Notes under the pieces: generated by a model
What the model saw: only the letters and a program-made list of their open reading frames with translations
Databases searched by the model: none
What the model was told of the DNA's origin: nothing
Shown: in pieces, positions 1-8,971 of the stretch
Position numbering within the stretch: position 1 is the stretch's first letter
Layout of the letters: each line of letters opens with the position of its first letter
Translations under genes and position numbers: made by a program
Assembly: GCA_963642245.1 (NCBI GenBank)
Contig: CAVIFY010000008.1
Location: 5,521-69,520, forward strand
Source: CAG-217 sp963642245
Lineage (GTDB): Bacteria > Bacillota > Clostridia > Oscillospirales > Acutalibacteraceae
Reading direction: 5' to 3'
Length of the DNA: 64,000 nucleotides

Positions 1-213
1 CACATAGGCCAGTTCCACCGTCTTTTGGGCGCGCAGGGCGGTGCCGTCGCTGCCGGTCAGCGCCATGGGAATGATCCGGGTGCGCTCCCCGCAGGTGAAG
101 ACCACGCTGAGCTTGGGGTACACCGGGGGCGCCGGGCAGGTGAGGGTCACTTGCAGCTCCAGCCGATGGCCGGTCTGTCGGCAGCGTTCGATTGTAACAG
201 TGGGGTTGGTCAT
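1..213 (-). CDS. N-terminal fragment of a probable teichoic acid/cell-wall glycosyltransferase-type protein (cut by left edge)
   Basis: Only the first 71 codons are visible, reading leftward out of the window. The ATG at 213 has a GGAG ribosome site about 9 bases upstream and a promoter behind that. The visible part has no signal peptide or membrane segment. Its alternating pattern, starting MTNPTVTIERC, suggests a beta-sandwich. It loosely resembles the accessory beta-rich segment in the middle of the 1250-residue protein at 2314-6066 (about residues 730-810), which begins ITGLSCKGNVCHIRLH. Because it is divergent from a teichoic acid gene, I infer another cell-wall polymer enzyme, but no catalytic motif is visible and the function is open. 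Confidence 0.55.
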   Translation of the reverse strand, partial: MTNPTVTIERCRQTGHRLELQVTLTCPAPPVYPKLSVVFTCGERTRIIPMALTGSDGTALRAQKTVELAYV

Positions 214-258
214 ATATTTCTCCGCCTATGTGGAAGTTAAAAAAAATCTTTGCTCTTT

Positions 259-287
259 ATAGTAGCATAAATTGCATAATTTGTCTA
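259..287 (-). promoter_or_regulatory. Sigma-A promoter for the left-edge gene
   Basis: On the minus strand, TAGACA (282-287) and TACTAT (259-264) are separated by 17 bases. The promoter lies about 45 bases upstream of the start codon of the partial gene and diverges from the promoter of the teichoic acid genes. Confidence 0.55.
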
Positions 288-326
288 TATTCGCCGTAGC
301 AGGATTTGCCTTTTTCAGAAAGAATA

Positions 327-354
327 TTGACATTATCCGCCATCTATTTATAAT
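327..354 (+). promoter_or_regulatory. Sigma-A promoter of the teichoic acid gene set
   Basis: TTGACA (327-332) and TATAAT (349-354) match consensus perfectly with a 16-base spacer. The start codon of the first glycerophosphotransferase gene lies 36 bases downstream of the -10 element. Confidence 0.8.
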
Positions 355-390
355 ATTGTATAGAAACCTTGTGAAAGTGAAGAGGAAGCC

Positions 391-1734
391 ATGGCTTGGT
401 ATAACACGGACAATTTAGAACTGCTGTACGCGCCCCGCAGGCGGGATCTGCGCCGGGATCTGTTTAAGAAGATTAAAAAGGTGGCCATTGATGTGGCCAA
501 GCGCAGCACGGTCTTTCGCAAGGCCAGCCGCCGTCTGCTGCTGGACGAGCGCATGAGCACATATCAAAAGCGCACGGCCCATATCGCCACGGACCCCAAG
601 GTGGTGTTATTCTCTACCTTTGATGGCCGGGGTTACAGCGACAGCCCCAAGGCCATTTATGAATATATGTGCGGCGATCCCCGCTTTGCGGACTACACCT
701 TTGTGTGGGCCTTTCGGGAGCCAAAGAAGTTCACTTATGTGCTGGACCACCCCAATACCTATATTGTTACCGTGAACACGCCGGCTTATGAGGAGGCCTG
801 CGCCCGGGCAAAATACTGGTTTTTCAATTACCGCATTGCGGACCATATCTTCCCCCGGGAGGACCAGGTGTATGTGCAGCTATGGCACGGCACCCCGCTG
901 AAGCGGCTGGGGTATGACATTGCCATTTCCGACAATGCCATGAATTCCAAAGAGGAGATCCGCCAAAAATATAAAGTAGACGCCCAGAAATTCAAATATA
1001 TCCTGGCGCCCTCGGCCTTTGCGGCTGAGAAGTTCACTTCCGCCTGGAATTTGCAGGCAGTGGGCAAGGCGGACACGGTGTTGGAGGCGGGCTATCCCCG
1101 CAACGACTTTCTCATCAACCACACCCCGGCGGATGAGGCGCGGATCAAGCGGGAGCTGGGACTGCCGGCAGACAAGAAAGTCATTCTTTACGCCCCCACC
1201 TGGCGAGACAATCAGCACGACGCCAAGCTGGGCTATGTGTACCGCACCCACATGGATTTTGACGCCCTACGCCGGGAATTCGGCGAGGACTATGTGATCC
1301 TGTTTCGTGCCCACTATTTGGTGGCCAATTCCTTTGATTTTGAGAAGTACAAGGGCTTTGTGTACGACGCCTGCGGTGTGACGGATATTAACCGGTTGTA
1401 TGTGGTGGCAGATGTGCTGATCACCGATTACAGCTCCGTGTTTTTTGACTATGCCAATCTGCACCGGCCTATGCTATTTTATATGTACGATCTGGCCAGT
1501 TATGCAGGAGAAATTCGCGGGTTTTATATTGACCTGGACTGCCTGCCCGGCCCCATTGTGGAGACCCAGGCGGATCTGCACCGGGCGCTGCGCACCGTAG
1601 AGGCGGACAAGCCCCGGTATGCGGAGAAGTACGCCGCCTTTAACGCCCGCTTTAATTATTTGGACGACGGCCACGCTGCACAGCGCGTGGTGGAGCGTGT
1701 GGTGCTTGACAGAGACGGCACCGGTGTGGTTTAA
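391..1734 (+). CDS. CDP-glycerol glycerophosphotransferase family protein
   Basis: This 447-residue protein should transfer glycerol phosphate (or a related polyol phosphate) from a CDP-activated donor to a growing teichoic acid chain at the inner membrane face. The C-terminal domain has the family hallmarks in order: QLWHGTPLKRLG (about residue 167), GYPRND, ILYAPTWRD and ITDYSSVFFDYA (about 343). The His of WHGTP and the Asp of TDYSS correspond to donor-site residues in TagF-type enzymes. The basic N-terminus (about 1-60) would favour membrane association. An AGAGGA ribosome site precedes the ATG. It is the first gene after a consensus promoter and is followed by tagD, which makes the donor. 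Whether it acts as primer enzyme (TagB) or polymerase (TagF) cannot be read from the sequence. Confidence 0.9.
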   Translation: MAWYNTDNLELLYAPRRRDLRRDLFKKIKKVAIDVAKRSTVFRKASRRLLLDERMSTYQKRTAHIATDPKVVLFSTFDGRGYSDSPKAIYEYMCGDPRFADYTFVWAFREPKKFTYVLDHPNTYIVTVNTPAYEEACARAKYWFFNYRIADHIFPREDQVYVQLWHGTPLKRLGYDIAISDNAMNSKEEIRQKYKVDAQKFKYILAPSAFAAEKFTSAWNLQAVGKADTVLEAGYPRNDFLINHTPADEARIKRELGLPADKKVILYAPTWRDNQHDAKLGYVYRTHMDFDALRREFGEDYVILFRAHYLVANSFDFEKYKGFVYDACGVTDINRLYVVADVLITDYSSVFFDYANLHRPMLFYMYDLASYAGEIRGFYIDLDCLPGPIVETQADLHRALRTVEADKPRYAEKYAAFNARFNYLDDGHAAQRVVERVVLDRDGTGVV

Positions 1735-1778
1735 TAAGAAAAACGCCACTACCGATCAGTGAAGATAGGGGAAGAAGA

Positions 1779-2240
1779 ATGAAACGAATTTTAACATACG
1801 GCACCTTTGATCTGCTCCATTACGGCCACATTCGGCTGTTGCAGCGGGCCAGAGCTATGGGCGACTACCTGGTGGTGGCCCTGTCTACCGATGAGTTTAA
1901 CGCCGAGAAGGGCAAAAAGGCTTACCACACCTATGAGACCCGCAAGAAGATGCTGGAGGCGATCCGCTATGTGGACCTGGTGATCCCGGAGAACAGCTGG
2001 GAGCAGAAGATCCACGATGTGCAGGAGTATCACATTGACACGGTGGTCATGGGCGGCGACTGGAAAGGCAGCGACAAGTTCGATTATTTGAAGGACTATT
2101 GCGAGCTGGTATTTCTGGACCGCACGCCGGGCATTTCCACTTCTCAAATCAAAGAGGACCTGGGCCTGCAAGAGGCGGTGGGCGGCGTAGATCAGCTGCC
2201 GGACGAGCCGGACGGCGCCCCCGGTCGGGACCAAAAATAA
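1779..2240 (+). CDS. tagD: Glycerol-3-phosphate cytidylyltransferase
   Basis: Makes CDP-glycerol from CTP and sn-glycerol 3-phosphate in the cytosol, supplying the neighbouring glycerophosphotransferases. The nucleotidyltransferase signature GTFDLLHYGH is at residues 8-17 with the HxGH pair at 14-17, and the second signature RTPGISTSQIK is at 115-125. At 153 residues it is longer than usual for TagD (about 130); the extra part is an acidic, Pro/Gly-rich C-terminal tail of about 25 residues that looks disordered. The ATG has a GGGGAAG ribosome site. A short terminator-like hairpin follows directly. Confidence 0.95.
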   Translation: MKRILTYGTFDLLHYGHIRLLQRARAMGDYLVVALSTDEFNAEKGKKAYHTYETRKKMLEAIRYVDLVIPENSWEQKIHDVQEYHIDTVVMGGDWKGSDKFDYLKDYCELVFLDRTPGISTSQIKEDLGLQEAVGGVDQLPDEPDGAPGRDQK

Positions 2241-2255
2241 AAGAGCAGCCAAGTA

Positions 2256-2280
2256 CCCTGCCGATTTTCGGCGGGGTTTT
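2256..2280 (+). terminator. Weak intrinsic terminator or attenuator between tagD and the large transferase gene
   Basis: An 8-bp stem (CCCTGCCG 2256-2263 with CGGCGGGG 2269-2276) is followed by only four T. It ends 34 bases before the next start codon, and no convincing promoter fits in between, so the downstream gene probably depends on read-through. Confidence 0.6.
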
Positions 2281-2313
2281 GTGGCTTATAAGTAGCAAAA
2301 TACAGGAGATATT

Positions 2314-5300
2314 ATGGGTGGAATTCGGAAAAAATTAAAAGCGATCAAGAAGCGGCTGCGCCGTATGGTCAGCAAGACCCCCAAGCGCAAGTTCTACTAC
2401 GGCTTCTTTTCAAAATACTGCCGCCTGCGGCCCAAGTGGGTGCTCATTGAGTCCTTCCACGGCCAAACGGTGTCTGACTCCGGACTGGTGCTGGCCCAGG
2501 AGATCGCCCGGCTGTACCCGGGGCAGTATCGGGTGTTCTATGCTACGGAGGATAAAAAGAAGCACCGGGCCTTTGTGGACGCGGCGGGGCTGCAAGTGGA
2601 ACTGGTGGATGTGACCACCTTCCGCTACACCCGCATTTTGGCCTGTGCCCAGCATATTTTTTCCAATGCGTCGCTGCCTATTTACTTTATCAAGCGGCCC
2701 GGCCAGGTGTATATGCAGACCTGGCACGGTACCCCGCTGAAGACCCTGGGCAAGCAAATGCGCATGGGCATTGAGTCCATGTACAATGTGCAGCACAACT
2801 TTCTGCAAGCGGACTACCTGACCCAGCCCAACGCCTTTACCCGGGATGTGATCCTGCGGGATTACAATTTGGAGGCGCTATACACCGGCAAGGTGGTGAT
2901 GGCCGGTTACCCCCGCAACAAGGTGTTTATGGAGCCGGAGAAAGGCGCCGCCCTGCGCCGGGAACTGGGGCTGGAGGACAAGACCGTCTATGCCTATATG
3001 CCCACCTGGCGGGGCACCAGCAACCGGGATGTGGACACCAGCGAGTACGCCGCCCAGGTGCACGCCATGCTCTCCGTGCTGGACAAGAGCATGACCGATG
3101 AACAGCTGCTGTTTGTGAACTTCCACCCTATTTTGCACGATGCGATCCAGCTGGGCAAGTACCGGCATATCCGCCCTTTCCCCCGGCAGGTGAGCAACTA
3201 TGAGTTCTTAAATTGCGCAGACGCGCTGATCACTGATTATTCCAGCGTGTTCTTTGACTTCTCCCTGACGGGGAAGCCCATTATCCTGTTTATCTACGAC
3301 TACAAGGAATACACTGCGGACCGGGGAATGTACCTGGATGTGCAGGATCTGCCTTTTCGCAAGATCACCTCGGCCAAGGAATTGGGCCGTTGCCTGCGAG
3401 ACGGCGAATGCCTGGCGGACGATTACAGCGACACGGATTACTCCCGCACTTTCTTAAAGTACGACAGCCCGGATATTAGCGAAAAGCTGCTGAAATTGGC
3501 CTTTACCGGTGACCCCGGCGATCTGGAAGTGATCGACTACGGCCGGAATAAAGAGAAAACCTGGCAGGTGCTGTACCCCCGGGCGCTGAACGGCCGCGCG
3601 GATCTGGAGACCCTGGCGCGCCTGGCAGATGACCACACGGTGGCGCTGCTGGAGCGCAAGTGGTTCAAGCGGGACATCAGCCCCCTGCTCCACGACGAAT
3701 TTAACGACAAATTTACTTATGTGATCACCACCATGACCACCCCCCGCACTTATGTGGAAGATCTGCTCTGCCACCTGGGCGTGGGTGCAGTGCAGCGGCA
3801 GGTGCGGCGGCGGGATATGCAGCGCACCTTCCCCAATTTGCAGCTGGATGGCGACTATCGGCGGGATTACGGCTGCTTTGCCGTAGGCTGCGCCGCGGAC
3901 CCGGCGGCGTTGCGCCCGGCGGCGATGACTGCCTGCGGCGGCAAGGACGGCTGTTACCGGGTGGACTACACCTGCCCGGCGGACTTTGTGCCCCGGCAGG
4001 CGGCGCTGCTCAGCGACAAGCTGGCGGTGCTGTCCCTGGCAGATCTGCCTGCAAACAGCGGCTCCACCGTGCAGTACGATATGCGAGCGGTGATCGAGGG
4101 CCTGGATCTGTACAACCGGGGGCGCTGCCTGTTTGGCCTGGTGGGCGAGAACACCGCCGACGGCCGTACCCAAATGCTGGTGTTTACCGACGCGGGCAAG
4201 TACGCTGCCGCCAAGCGGGAAAGCGATCGCTTTGACAGCGTGGGGTACTATTATAATCCCTATGTGGATACATTCGGTCTGCCTGCCGGGTATGGAGAAG
4301 TGCAGCTGCAAAGAATGCGCGACAGCGTGGACCCGGTGCTCCGGGACCAGTTTGCCCGGCGGGATCTGACCCCGCAGCCCACGCCTATGGCGTTGTTGCC
4401 GTATTTGGAGCCTACCACCGGCTATCTTAGCGCGCTGCTGTGCACGCCGGATGTGATCCTGGAGAGTATGCCGGTGGCGGCGCCCATTACCGGGCTGTCC
4501 TGCAAGGGCAATGTGTGCCATATTCGGCTGCATTTGCGCCATACTGCCGGTGAGCAGGTGCAGGGCGCCAAGCTGATCTACCGCTCGTTAACGGAGAAGA
4601 TCGAAATTCCACTGGACTGCCGCACCACACCGGCAGGGGACGGCTGCCGGGTGCAGCTGGCCTTGCCCTTGAATGCGGAACTGCCCTTAAAGGAAGTGTA
4701 CTGGGATATTCGCCTGGAGGTGGCGCAGTACGGCTGTACCCACCGGATCAAGCTGCGGTGCGCTGACCCGGGACTGAAGTGGAAACTCTTTTTCACCAAC
4801 TGCCAGGCAGACGCCGGCAGCGGGCATATTCTGTTCCCGTATTTTGGCAAAAAGGGCGTGCTGTGCTACTGCTATCGTCCCTTGTGCGAGTACGACACGG
4901 CGGCGGTGCGCCTGCGGGAGATCACCGCGTATTCCCTGTATTTGTTGCTGCGCCCCCTGTGGCTGCGGCAAAAGAACTGGGTGGTGTATGAGAAGTTCTG
5001 CAAAACCGCCCAGGATAATAGCTACTATTTCTTCAAATACTGTATGGAGCACCTGCCGGAGAAAGAGCGGCGGCATATCTATTACATTATGGACCCCCGG
5101 GAGCCGGATTACAAAAATGTGGCCGGTTACGGCCGCCAGGTGGTGCCCTTTATGAGTCTCAAACATATGCTGCTGAGCCTGTCCATGCGCATTTGCATTT
5201 CCTCGGACTCTACCTCCCATTTGTATGTGTGGCGCTCTAAGCCCAGCATTGTGCGCCGAGCCATTAAGCAAAAGGAAGAGCTGTTCTTGCAGCACGGCGT

Positions 5301-6066
5301 TACCGCTATGAAGCGGGTGGACCAGCTGTTTGGCAAGAAGGGCAGCAGCCCTATGACCTACTTTGTCACCTGCTCCCGCCCGGAGCACGACATTGTGGTG
5401 CGTGAGTTTGGCTATGCGCCTAAGAATGTGCCCATTACCGGCTTTGCCCGTTGGGATGTGCTGGAGGACAAGTCCACCCCGGAGGATCCCTTTATCCTGA
5501 TGATGCCCACCTGGCGCTCCTGGCTGGAGGAGGTGGATAACGCCACCTTTTTGCAGAGCGATTACTACAAGAATTATTCCGCTCTGCTGACGGACCCGGC
5601 GCTGGACGAAATGCTCCGGCGCAATCATACCCGCCTGGTGTTCTATCTGCACCCCAAATTTGCCGGGTATATGGATAATTTTAAGGACAAGATCAGTCCC
5701 TGGGTCACCTGTATTCCCTTTGGCCGGCAGCCGCTTAATGAACTGATGATGCGCTGCAAGCTGCTGGTGACGGACTATTCCAGCGTGTGTTGGGATGTGC
5801 TGTACCAAAACAAGCCGGTGGTGTATTACCAGTTTGACTACGACCTGTATAACCAGGTCCACGGCTCTTATTTGGATATGACCACCCAGCTGCCCGGCGA
5901 TCGGTTTACACAGGTCGAGGACCTGGTGCCTTGCCTGGACAGTTACGCGGCAGCGGGCTTTGAGATGAAACCCAAGTACCGCAAAATGGCCAAGCAGTAT
6001 TTCCGCTACCGGGATAACCACAACAGCCGCCGGATCTACCAGTTCTTAAAATCCAACGGCTATTGA
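2314..6066 (+). CDS. Large protein with two CDP-glycerol glycerophosphotransferase domains
   Basis: This protein has 1250 residues, about twice the usual TagF length. Domain 1 (about 70-390) carries QTWHGTPLKTLG, GYPRNK, AYMPTWRGT and ALITDYSSVFFDFS. A middle region of about 400 residues has no motif I recognise and includes a beta-rich stretch around 730-810. Domain 2 (about 870-1250) carries LFLQHGVTAMKRVD, ITGFARWD, LMMPTWRSW, YLHPKF and LVTDYSSVCWDV. In domain 2 the WHGTP motif has become LQHGV, as in some family members, so the domains may differ in donor or acceptor. Two active sites in one chain suggest alternating or bifunctional polymerisation (inference). AGGAGA precedes the ATG. 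No transmembrane segment is obvious; the first 30 residues are strongly basic. Confidence 0.88.
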   Translation: MGGIRKKLKAIKKRLRRMVSKTPKRKFYYGFFSKYCRLRPKWVLIESFHGQTVSDSGLVLAQEIARLYPGQYRVFYATEDKKKHRAFVDAAGLQVELVDVTTFRYTRILACAQHIFSNASLPIYFIKRPGQVYMQTWHGTPLKTLGKQMRMGIESMYNVQHNFLQADYLTQPNAFTRDVILRDYNLEALYTGKVVMAGYPRNKVFMEPEKGAALRRELGLEDKTVYAYMPTWRGTSNRDVDTSEYAAQVHAMLSVLDKSMTDEQLLFVNFHPILHDAIQLGKYRHIRPFPRQVSNYEFLNCADALITDYSSVFFDFSLTGKPIILFIYDYKEYTADRGMYLDVQDLPFRKITSAKELGRCLRDGECLADDYSDTDYSRTFLKYDSPDISEKLLKLAFTGDPGDLEVIDYGRNKEKTWQVLYPRALNGRADLETLARLADDHTVALLERKWFKRDISPLLHDEFNDKFTYVITTMTTPRTYVEDLLCHLGVGAVQRQVRRRDMQRTFPNLQLDGDYRRDYGCFAVGCAADPAALRPAAMTACGGKDGCYRVDYTCPADFVPRQAALLSDKLAVLSLADLPANSGSTVQYDMRAVIEGLDLYNRGRCLFGLVGENTADGRTQMLVFTDAGKYAAAKRESDRFDSVGYYYNPYVDTFGLPAGYGEVQLQRMRDSVDPVLRDQFARRDLTPQPTPMALLPYLEPTTGYLSALLCTPDVILESMPVAAPITGLSCKGNVCHIRLHLRHTAGEQVQGAKLIYRSLTEKIEIPLDCRTTPAGDGCRVQLALPLNAELPLKEVYWDIRLEVAQYGCTHRIKLRCADPGLKWKLFFTNCQADAGSGHILFPYFGKKGVLCYCYRPLCEYDTAAVRLREITAYSLYLLLRPLWLRQKNWVVYEKFCKTAQDNSYYFFKYCMEHLPEKERRHIYYIMDPREPDYKNVAGYGRQVVPFMSLKHMLLSLSMRICISSDSTSHLYVWRSKPSIVRRAIKQKEELFLQHGVTAMKRVDQLFGKKGSSPMTYFVTCSRPEHDIVVREFGYAPKNVPITGFARWDVLEDKSTPEDPFILMMPTWRSWLEEVDNATFLQSDYYKNYSALLTDPALDEMLRRNHTRLVFYLHPKFAGYMDNFKDKISPWVTCIPFGRQPLNELMMRCKLLVTDYSSVCWDVLYQNKPVVYYQFDYDLYNQVHGSYLDMTTQLPGDRFTQVEDLVPCLDSYAAAGFEMKPKYRKMAKQYFRYRDNHNSRRIYQFLKSNGY

Positions 6067-6076
6067 TACAAAAAAG

Positions 6077-6106
6077 GACCTGAAAAGGCATATGCCCTTT
6101 CAGGTC
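6077..6106. terminator. Bidirectional terminator between convergent cell-wall genes
   Basis: GACCTGAAA-a-GGCAT (6077-6091) pairs with ATGCC-c-TTTCAGGTC (6092-6106). It is flanked by A-runs on the left and T-runs on the right, so it can stop transcripts from both convergent genes. Confidence 0.85.
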
Positions 6107-6119
6107 TTTTCTTTTTGCT

Positions 6120-8837
6120 TTATTTATTGGCTTGGTAGCTGCGCACCGCGTCATAAATACGCCGGGCGTTTTGGTCGTCGTGGTAGGCGTAGAAGTGCGC
6201 CACCCGATCGGTGTAGGGCGCCTGCAGCGCACAGTCTGCGTCCAGCGCGGCGCAAATGGCGGCCACGGTGCCGTCCAGGTCCGTACATACCGGGCCAAAG
6301 CCGTCCCGCCGGTAGTCAAAGTACCCACGGTCGTACATTTGACCGGCAAAGAAAGTCTCTTCATCAAACTGGGTGTAGATCACCGGCTTTTGCAGGTAGC
6401 AAAAGTCAAAGAAGGTGCTGGAATAGTCGGTGACCAGCAGCGCCCCCTCTGTAAACAGGCGGTGGTAGTCGGTGGGCGTGGCGATCCGGAACACATCGTT
6501 GCCGGTAAAGCAGCGGGTGTAGTCCTGCATCATCGGGTGCAGCAGGAACTTGCCGCTGTACCCCAGCTGCCGCATTTTTTGCAGCAGGGCAGGGTGGTGG
6601 ATCAGACCGTTATAGAACCGGTAAAAGTCGGTCTGCGCCAGCAGCTCCTTTGCGTTTGCCGGGTCCTTTTGCAGCATATCCCGCACGGTCTTGCGCCAGG
6701 TGGGCATCAGCAGCACCTGCTTTCGCCGCCGGTCCTTGGCGCTGACCAGCCGGTCAAAGCGGGGCAGACCGGTAAGGATCACCTGTGACGGCTCCAAACC
6801 GTAATTACCCTCAACAATGGATTTCTGTTCCGCCGGGGCAGAGGTGACAAACAGATCGATTTTTTTATTGCGCTTTTGCAGCCAGTTGGACAGGTCGTTC
6901 ATAATGATCCCGTGCTGCAAAAAGATAAAGTCAAAGTGCACCAGATCCCGCAGATAGCGGTTGTCCCATACGGTAAAGGCGTTGAGGATAAAGTCGTTGG
7001 CCTGGGAGGACAGGATCACATCGGCCATTAAAAAGGCCAGCTTGTACCGCAGGGTGCCAAAGTGCAGCACCCGCCCGTACCGGCCCATGCGCTTGTCGTC
7101 CGGGCAGCCCTTATTGATGACAAAGGCATAGTCAATGTCCGCCGGCTGTTCTTTTGCCAAAAAGCGGAAGAACGCCTCGCCGTTATCTCCGGCCACTTCC
7201 TCCCGGTCACTGATGATCCACAGGGGCTTTTTGCGCCGGGGAGCCAGGAACCAGTACAGCAGCCGTAGCCACACAATGTGTTTTTGCTTGTTGTGCCACA
7301 GCCACTTCAGATAGCGGCGCTCCAGAGCGCGGTGGGTGGCTTTTTCGTCCTTGGGCTTTTGGATCTTCAGCCCCTGGGGCGTAGCCAGCACCACATAGCC
7401 GTCGATCATACGGTAGGCGCTGTCGCACAGCTTGGTGGCCAGGAACCGCCGCCCGCCGTAGCCGGTGCCCACATCGCACTTGCTGTCCCCAAAGTACAGC
7501 CGAGGGCGCACCCAGCGGGTCTGCCCGGGAGTAAAGGCGCTGTCAAAGGGAATGTGCACGGAGAATTCATAGTGCCGGTAGTGCTCGCCGAACATGGTCT
7601 CCTCACAGTCGTGGGGATAAATGCGCAGCTCCACCGGGTACTCTTTGCCGGCAAAGGCCAGCACGAATTTGGTGGTGCAGCGGGCGTCTACGATCCACTT
7701 ACGGATCCGCCCCTCCACCAGCAGCTGATCGCCCCGATGCTCCACATTGTAGATTTCGCAGTTGTTGGTGTTCTTTTGAATATGGACTACCTTTTCGCCC
7801 TTTAAGAACAGCTTTTTGCTCTTGGGGTTGTAGGTCAGGTCGGTCAAAATGTCCTCTTGCCCATGCTTGAGCCGCAGCATGGCCTCTTTGCGGAAGATGC
7901 TGCGGTGCACCGGGTTGCGCAGAATGCAGGCGTCTTCCACCGGTTGCAGCACTTGGTGCAGCTGGTCCAGATAGGTCTGCCACTGGGCGTCGGTCAGGAT
8001 CTCCGGCTGGCCGTAGCGCACCCGCCAGCCAATGTCGTACACCAGCAGGGACTGAATGTAGGGCACCACCTTGCCGTATAATTCCGTAGACAGGTCGATC
8101 AGCGGGAAGTAGAATTTCTCCACCGTCTCGCTGTAAAAGCGCAGGCTCTGCTCCTTATTTTGAATGGCAGAAGAACCGGCCAGTCGGCGGCGATAGTTCA
8201 GCCGCGCCTCTCGCACGGCGGCATATCCGCCTGCACGCAGGATCTGGCTGTTCAGGTACAGGGCGTCCTCGCCCAGCGCCATACCCTCCACAAATTGCAG
8301 CTCCTTGGCAAAGTCCGTACGCAGCACAGAGGAGGTGATGTGCAAGTGCAGCGCATAGGTCTCCTCCGGATCGTTTAGGTCGATATAGCGGCTCTCTGCA
8401 AATTTGTAGTCCAGCGGGTGAAAGGCGGTAGTGGCCTCAAAAAAGCGCATACGCCCGCAGAACACCCGGGCTTTCGGGCAGGTCTTGGCAAAGTCCAGGA
8501 TCCGCTCAAACGCGTCCGGCTCCCACTTATCGTCCGAGTCTAAAAAGTTGATGTATTCCCCGGTGGCGTATTGCAGCCCGTTGTTGCGGGCAGCGCTGAC
8601 GCCCCGGTTCTCCTGTTCGATATACAGGATATTCTCCGGGTACAGGTCTCGGTATTTTTCGCACACGGCGCCGCTGTTGTCCGGCGAGCCGTCGTTGACC
8701 AGGATCATTTGAATGTGCTTTTCAAACCCGATGGTCTGTTGCAAAACGGACTGGATGGTCTCCTCCACATAGTCCTCCACCTTGTAGACCGGTATCACTA
8801 CGGAGAACAGGAAGTTGTTTTTCTTCTCTTTATTCAT
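6120..8837 (-). CDS. GT2 glycosyltransferase fused to a CDP-glycerol glycerophosphotransferase
   Basis: A 905-residue fusion. Residues about 10-230 are a GT2 (GT-A fold) domain: FSVVIPVYKVEDYVEETI, VNDGSPDNSG and the metal-binding LDSDDKWEPD. A central region of about 150 residues (320-470) looks beta-rich. The C-terminal part (about 560-900) is a TagF-type domain with FIFLQHGIIMND, LTGLPRFDR, LLMPTWRKT and LLVTDYSSTFFDFC. Such fusions make or decorate glycosylated polyol-phosphate polymers, the GT2 part adding sugar and the second part polyol phosphate; which residues are joined here is not known. An AAGGGG ribosome site and a consensus-like promoter (8873-8901) precede the start. It faces the other teichoic acid genes across a shared terminator. 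Confidence 0.9.
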   Translation of the reverse strand: MNKEKKNNFLFSVVIPVYKVEDYVEETIQSVLQQTIGFEKHIQMILVNDGSPDNSGAVCEKYRDLYPENILYIEQENRGVSAARNNGLQYATGEYINFLDSDDKWEPDAFERILDFAKTCPKARVFCGRMRFFEATTAFHPLDYKFAESRYIDLNDPEETYALHLHITSSVLRTDFAKELQFVEGMALGEDALYLNSQILRAGGYAAVREARLNYRRRLAGSSAIQNKEQSLRFYSETVEKFYFPLIDLSTELYGKVVPYIQSLLVYDIGWRVRYGQPEILTDAQWQTYLDQLHQVLQPVEDACILRNPVHRSIFRKEAMLRLKHGQEDILTDLTYNPKSKKLFLKGEKVVHIQKNTNNCEIYNVEHRGDQLLVEGRIRKWIVDARCTTKFVLAFAGKEYPVELRIYPHDCEETMFGEHYRHYEFSVHIPFDSAFTPGQTRWVRPRLYFGDSKCDVGTGYGGRRFLATKLCDSAYRMIDGYVVLATPQGLKIQKPKDEKATHRALERRYLKWLWHNKQKHIVWLRLLYWFLAPRRKKPLWIISDREEVAGDNGEAFFRFLAKEQPADIDYAFVINKGCPDDKRMGRYGRVLHFGTLRYKLAFLMADVILSSQANDFILNAFTVWDNRYLRDLVHFDFIFLQHGIIMNDLSNWLQKRNKKIDLFVTSAPAEQKSIVEGNYGLEPSQVILTGLPRFDRLVSAKDRRRKQVLLMPTWRKTVRDMLQKDPANAKELLAQTDFYRFYNGLIHHPALLQKMRQLGYSGKFLLHPMMQDYTRCFTGNDVFRIATPTDYHRLFTEGALLVTDYSSTFFDFCYLQKPVIYTQFDEETFFAGQMYDRGYFDYRRDGFGPVCTDLDGTVAAICAALDADCALQAPYTDRVAHFYAYHDDQNARRIYDAVRSYQANK

Positions 8838-8872
8838 TTTTACCCCTTTTTCTTACCAAAATAGTTAAAAAA

Positions 8873-8901
8873 AGTATAACATATTCCTTTATTTTTGTAA
8901 A
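8873..8901 (-). promoter_or_regulatory. Sigma-A promoter of the GT2/glycerophosphotransferase fusion
   Basis: On the minus strand TTTACA (8896-8901), a 17-base spacer and TATACT (8873-8878). It lies back to back with the PHP gene promoter, with only 10 bases between the two -35 elements. Confidence 0.75.
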
Positions 8902-8911
8902 GTCGGCACGA

Positions 8912-8940
8912 TTGACGGCAGGGCGCCCAGGGCTTATAAT
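8912..8940 (+). promoter_or_regulatory. Sigma-A promoter of the PHP gene
   Basis: TTGACG (8912-8917), exactly 17 bases, then a perfect TATAAT (8935-8940). It excludes translation starts further upstream of the ATG at 8972. Confidence 0.85.
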
Positions 8941-8971
8941 AGGCATAGAGCAAAGCAAAGAAGGTGCGGTC

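Noticed and set aside
25..262. Two short plus-strand frames at the left edge
   Set aside because: They lie opposite the N-terminal part of the leftward gene, which has a better start, ribosome site and promoter.
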